Part shown: positions 5,931 to 8,321 of the stretch, in pieces
Layout of the letters: each line of letters begins with the position of its first letter
How positions within the stretch are numbered: the first letter of the stretch is position 1
Source of the DNA: an uncultured Pseudomonas sp.
Lineage (GTDB): Bacteria > Pseudomonadota > Gammaproteobacteria > Pseudomonadales > Pseudomonadaceae
Direction: 5' to 3'
Assembly: GCF_946885955.1 (NCBI RefSeq)
Contig: NZ_CAMPHI010000085.1
Location: 1 to 8,321 of the forward strand
DNA: 8,321 nucleotides
The notes under the pieces: generated by a model
Told to the model about the DNA's origin: nothing
The model's database searches: none
The model's input: only the letters and a program-made list of their open reading frames with translations
Position numbers and translations under genes: made by a program

Positions 5931-6953
5931 TCAGCGGTCGTACAACAAGCGCTCGGCCAGGGCGTCGGCGACCCGCGCGGGGGAACGCTTGTCGGCCTGG
6001 GCGTGGGCATAGACTTCACTCAGGCGTTGGCTGATTTTCGCCAGGTGCGCGGTGATCGCGGCGAGGTTTTCGCCACGATGGCGCAGGGCGACGTAGATCA
6101 ACCCGCCGGAGTTGATGATGTAGTCCGGCGCATAGAGGATGCCGCGTGCCTGCAAGGTGTCGGCGACATCGGCACTCGCCAGTTGATTGTTGGCGGCGCC
6201 GGCGACCGCTGAACAACGCAGTTGCATGACGCGTTCAGCGTTCAGCACACCGCCCAAACCGCAGGGCGCGAGTATGTCGCAGGGGCTGGCGAGCAAGGCA
6301 TCGCTGGCCACCGCCTGGGCACCCAGTTGTTCGACGGCCAGTTGCACCCGACCGTCGTCCAGATCGCTGACCAATAGCTCGGCGCCGACCGCGTGCAACT
6401 GCTCGGCGAGGGCATAGCCGACATGCCCGAGGCCCTGGATCGCCACGCGCAAGCCGCGCAGGTCATCGCTGCCGAGGCGCGCCAGGGCGGTCGCGCGAAT
6501 CCCGGCGAATACGCCCATGGCGGTGTGCGGCGAGGGATCGCCTTCGCTGGTGGTGCTGGTGACGTGCTGGGTGTGTTGGGCGATGCAATCCATGTCGGCG
6601 TTCGAGGTGCCGCTGTCCACTGCGGTGATGTAGCGACCATTGAGTGTTTCGATAAAACGGCCGAAGGCTTCGAACAGGGCGCCGCGGTTATCCAGGTGCG
6701 GCGGGCGAATGATCACCGCCTTGCCGCCGCCGTGCTCGATACCCGCCAGCGCGGCTTTGTAGCTCATGCCCCGGGCCAGGCGGATGGCGTCGTGAATCGC
6801 GCTTTGTTCGTCCGGGTAGATGAGATAACGGCAACCGCCGAGGGCGGGGCCGAGTCGGGTGTTGTGGATGGCGATCACGGCCTTGAGGCCCGAGACCGGG
6901 TCCTGGGTCAGGTGCAATGCTTCGAGCCTGGCGGCCTCCATTGCGCTGAACAT
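5931..6953 (-). CDS. ldh: Leucine dehydrogenase (Glu/Leu/Phe/Val dehydrogenase family)
   Basis: A 340-residue NAD-dependent amino acid dehydrogenase that deaminates leucine, valine and isoleucine to their 2-oxo acids in the cytoplasm. The N-terminal substrate domain (about 10-135) holds PALGGCRY, SYKAALAG with K66, and GIEHGGGKAVI with K78, the catalytic lysine region of leucine dehydrogenases; AVDSGTSNADMD follows at 111-122. The NAD domain has a Rossmann motif GLGHVG (174-179), followed by LLVSDLD, the acidic residue region that favours NAD. PDYIINSGGLI near the C-terminus is also typical of the family. The length is slightly shorter than Bacillus leucine dehydrogenase. The ATG at 6953 has AGGAG 7 nt upstream (plus 6961-6965). 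It leads the cluster with pdhA, pdhB and E2, which would consume its 2-oxo acid product. An inverted repeat just upstream is a candidate control site. Valine or phenylalanine dehydrogenase are less likely alternatives. Confidence 0.9.
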   Translation of the reverse strand: MFSAMEAARLEALHLTQDPVSGLKAVIAIHNTRLGPALGGCRYLIYPDEQSAIHDAIRLARGMSYKAALAGIEHGGGKAVIIRPPHLDNRGALFEAFGRFIETLNGRYITAVDSGTSNADMDCIAQHTQHVTSTTSEGDPSPHTAMGVFAGIRATALARLGSDDLRGLRVAIQGLGHVGYALAEQLHAVGAELLVSDLDDGRVQLAVEQLGAQAVASDALLASPCDILAPCGLGGVLNAERVMQLRCSAVAGAANNQLASADVADTLQARGILYAPDYIINSGGLIYVALRHRGENLAAITAHLAKISQRLSEVYAHAQADKRSPARVADALAERLLYDR

Positions 6954-6983
6954 AGGGCGGCTCCTGTGCTGTCGTTGCGGCTT

Positions 6984-7006
6984 CTGCGGTTACTAACCGC
7001 AGTATA
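6984..7006 (-). promoter_or_regulatory. Candidate ldh promoter -10 and 19-bp operator-like inverted repeat
   Basis: CTGCGGTTA (6984-6992), one central C and TAACCGCAG (6994-7002) form a perfect inverted repeat 31 bp upstream of the ldh start. On the minus strand TATACT (7006-7001) overlaps its outer edge and resembles a -10 box; transcription would then start inside the repeat, as expected for a repressor site. The best -35-like hexamer (TTGACC at 7034-7029) is 22 bp away, too far for a normal sigma-70 promoter, so the promoter call is weak while the repeat itself is certain. Confidence 0.5.
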
Positions 7007-7178
7007 GGCGGCATGCCGGGCACTGCTCGGTCAAGCCGGCATAAGCTCCGCAGCGTGCGGCGCCGGGCGGCATAACGGCGCGGGCGGCGGATAAGCTCAT
7101 CGCGGCAAGCCCGATGTGCCCGGTTTTCACGCAACGCTGGACGCCACGCCGGTAGCCGGCTAAAAACACAGCATGACC

Positions 7179-7186
7179 GGAGGTGA
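7179..7186 (+). promoter_or_regulatory. Strong Shine-Dalgarno that sets the start of the SirB1-family gene
   Basis: GGAGGTGA matches the 16S anti-Shine-Dalgarno over 8 bases and GGAGG ends 5 nt before the ATG at 7189. The in-frame GTG at 7183 lies inside this site and so is not the start. Confidence 0.8.
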
Positions 7187-7188
7187 CC

Positions 7189-7992
7189 ATGAGCCCGCGC
7201 CAAACCTGCCTTGCCTGTCTTGACCGTGAGCCGCCCGCAATGTTCGAGGCGGCGTTATGGATTGCCGCCGAACACGACCCGCAACTGCAAGTGGCCGATG
7301 CACTGTGCGAGCTCAACTCGTTGCAGCAGCAGGTCAATGCCGGCCTCCCCGACTTGCCGGCGACCGAGTTGGCGCAGGCGCTGCTGCGCCGGCTCAATGA
7401 GTTGGATTTTCATCAGGAAGACGAAATGCCGCTGCGCCCCGAGGTCGCGCTGCTGCATCGGGTGTTGGCGCGGCGCCGCGGGCAGCCGTTATCGCTGGCG
7501 TTGCTCGCCTTGGAACTGGCGCGGCGCTTGGCGATCCCGCTACAGGGGGTGAACTTCCCCGGCCATTTTCTGCTGCGCGTACCGGGCGCCGACCATCTGC
7601 TCGACCCTTGCGGCGGGCGCCGCCTGTATACCCGCGATTGCCGCGAGCTGCTGATACGCCATCAGGGCGCCGCCGCCGAGCTCAACGCCGGGCACCTGCA
7701 AAGCAGCGACGCGCGCGGCATGCTGCAACGCCTGTCGCGCAACCTGCGCCAGTTGCACCTGCTCAACGAAGACTATCTGGCGGCGCTGAAAGACGCCGAC
7801 CGGGTGATGCAACTGGGAACGCCGGCACTCGCCGACCACCTGGCGCGCGCCGAACTCTATCAGCGCCTGGAATGCCCGCAGGCCGAGCGCTTCGATGTAC
7901 AGCACGCGCTATTGCTGTGCGACGACCCGGGCCAGCACATCCTGCTCAGCGCCCGCCTGCGCCAGCTGAGTCAGGTGCCGGCGCTGCATTGA
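7189..7992 (+). CDS. SirB1-family transglutaminase-fold/TPR protein
   Basis: A 267-residue cytoplasmic protein of the SirB1/YchA family, whose biochemical role is not established. The transglutaminase-like core covers about 35-165: RRRGQPLSLALLALELARRL (96-114), GVNFPGHFLLR with H126, and HLLDPCGGRRL with D139. H126 and D139 fit the His and Asp of a papain-like triad, but the expected cysteine position in GQPLSLA is serine (S102), so ordinary cysteine catalysis is doubtful. The C-terminal part (about 175-250) looks like TPR helices. Several cysteines (C7, C10, C40, C141, C151) are present; the N-terminal CLAC pair could be chance. No signal peptide or membrane segment is seen. It diverges from ldh across 235 bp. 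I would annotate it as SirB1 family without a function; the family call is fairly strong. Confidence 0.8.
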   Translation: MSPRQTCLACLDREPPAMFEAALWIAAEHDPQLQVADALCELNSLQQQVNAGLPDLPATELAQALLRRLNELDFHQEDEMPLRPEVALLHRVLARRRGQPLSLALLALELARRLAIPLQGVNFPGHFLLRVPGADHLLDPCGGRRLYTRDCRELLIRHQGAAAELNAGHLQSSDARGMLQRLSRNLRQLHLLNEDYLAALKDADRVMQLGTPALADHLARAELYQRLECPQAERFDVQHALLLCDDPGQHILLSARLRQLSQVPALH

Positions 7993-8032
7993 CAGGTGGC
8001 GGAAGGCGCGCCCCGTGGCGAATAAAGGCTTC

Positions 8033-8062
8033 GTAGGGTGGACATGCCGAAGGCTTGTCCAA
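8033..8062. repeat. GTAGGGTGGACA-type intergenic hairpin repeat
   Basis: After GTAGGGT, GGACATGCC (8040-8048) and GGCTTGTCC (8052-8060) pair with one mismatch around a 3-nt loop. I recognise the layout as a common Pseudomonas intergenic repeat of the GTAGGGTGGACAA type. It lies 40 bp after the SirB1-family stop codon; with no T run it is not a typical terminator. Confidence 0.55.
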
Positions 8063-8086
8063 CATCCGGATACCAGCGCGCGCTTT

Positions 8087-8181
8087 GTAGCCCGGATGCA
8101 ATCCGGGGCATCGCTGGTGGCCATAAGACCGATCCCCGGATTGCGCTGCGCTTATCCAGGCTACGGGCTGGTGCGCACGGC
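8087..8181. repeat. REP-like unit, copy 1 of a direct duplication
   Basis: The unit starts with GTAGCCCGGATGCAATCCGGGG (8087-8108) and contains the inverted partner CCCCGGATT...ATCCAGGCTAC ending at 8164, so each unit can fold on itself. It matches copy 2 at 92 of 95 positions. Its opening 22 bases are identical to the repeat at 3673-3694. Confidence 0.75.
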
Positions 8182-8192
8182 GCATCCTACGG
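8170..8192 (-). repeat. GTAGGRTGCGC REP-like repeat, reverse orientation
   Basis: Read on the minus strand it gives CCGTAGGATGCGCC followed by GTGCGCACC, close to the element at 2329-2349. It overlaps the end of copy 1 of the duplicated unit, suggesting that the duplication carried more than one repeat type. Confidence 0.5.
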
Positions 8193-8226
8193 ACGGCGCC
8201 ATGTCCGCCCTGCCAACGCGCACTTC

Positions 8227-8321
8227 GTAGCCCGGATGCAATCCGGGGCATCGCTAGTGGCCGTATGACCGATCCCCGGATTGCGCTGCGCTTATCCAGG
8301 CTACGGGCTGGTGCGCACGGC
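8227..8321. repeat. REP-like unit, copy 2, cut by the window edge
   Basis: Aligned 140 bp downstream of copy 1, it has only three differences (one in CTGGTGG/CTAGTGG, two in CCATAAG/CCGTATG). It is still matching at the last base of the window, so the array may continue beyond it. Confidence 0.75.

Larger units (their letters stand above)
7993..8321. other. Gene-free 3' region filled with repeats
   Basis: The 329 bp after the SirB1-family gene hold no credible coding sequence. Short open frames here merely translate the repeats twice. The region holds one hairpin repeat (8033-8062), two copies of a REP-like unit with a 140-bp period, and one copy of the GTAGGGTGCGC family on the minus strand. 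Confidence 0.75.

Noticed and set aside
4540..6012. 490-codon open frame on the plus strand opposite pdhA/pdhB
   Set aside because: It lies antisense to two strongly recognised E1 genes and mirrors their GC-rich codon pattern; its translation matches no family I know. It is a shadow frame.
7183..7191. GTG start at 7183 for the SirB1-family gene
   Set aside because: The GTG is part of the GGAGGTGA ribosome binding site; the ATG at 7189 has ideal spacing from it.
8015..8268. Overlapping short plus-strand frames with a repeated peptide (FVARMQSGASLVA)
   Set aside because: The repeated peptide is just the translation of the duplicated REP-like DNA; there is no ribosome binding site or family match.
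8087..8321. CRISPR array
   Set aside because: Only two long units, each internally symmetric and almost identical over 95 bp, with no short regular repeats and no distinct spacers; REP-type elements explain it.
1..8321. Previously undescribed multi-gene system
   Set aside because: All large genes belong to recognised families in plausible metabolic groupings; novelty is limited to regulation, an active-site variant and repeats.

Overview
The window looks like a chromosomal segment from a high-GC gammaproteobacterium, most likely a Pseudomonas. Three things point there: GC-rich codon use with Shine-Dalgarno sequences of the AGGAG type; several intergenic repeats that I recognise as Pseudomonas REP-like elements (the GTAGGGTGCGC, TCGCGGCCAAGGCCGCTCCTAC and GTAGCCCGGATGCAATCCGGGG types); and the order leucine dehydrogenase, E1-alpha, E1-beta, E2, which I recall as the order of PA3418 to PA3415 in P. 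aeruginosa. I recalled this and did not search for it.

Left part (1-2307). The window opens with what looks like the end of an insertion sequence: two copies of CGTTACCCATGT 23 bp apart, next to half of a REP-like repeat. Then comes a divergent module. A small ArsR-family regulator on the minus strand (73-369) faces soxC-soxD on the plus strand (477-2307). SoxC is a Tat-exported molybdenum sulfite/sulfane dehydrogenase and SoxD is a short mono-heme cytochrome c. The 107-bp gap between them holds a perfect 30-bp palindrome (405-434), the obvious candidate operator for both directions. No other sox gene is visible, so the pair may oxidise sulfite, or another reduced sulfur compound, in the periplasm and pass electrons to the respiratory chain.

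Middle part (2445-6953, all minus strand). Transcribed from right to left are ldh (leucine dehydrogenase), pdhA (E1-alpha), pdhB (E1-beta, overlapping pdhA by 8 bp) and a lipoyl-bearing E2 acyltransferase. Leucine dehydrogenase turns branched-chain amino acids into 2-oxo acids, and the E1/E2 pair would convert those to acyl-CoA. The set therefore reads as a branched-chain amino acid catabolic operon, although the E1 genes are usually named as pyruvate dehydrogenase. No E3 (dihydrolipoamide dehydrogenase) is present. A hairpin lies between ldh and pdhA, and a REP cluster separates pdhB from the E2 gene.

Right part (6954-8321). A 235-bp divergent promoter region holds a perfect 19-bp inverted repeat just upstream of ldh. 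It is followed on the plus strand by a SirB1-family transglutaminase-fold/TPR protein (7189-7992). The last 329 bp hold no gene. They contain a hairpin repeat and a direct duplication (95 bp, 3 mismatches, period 140 bp) of a REP-like unit that runs off the window.

I see no clear previously undescribed multi-gene system. The most interesting material is the ArsR-palindrome-soxCD module, the E2 active-site substitution and the repeat architecture.
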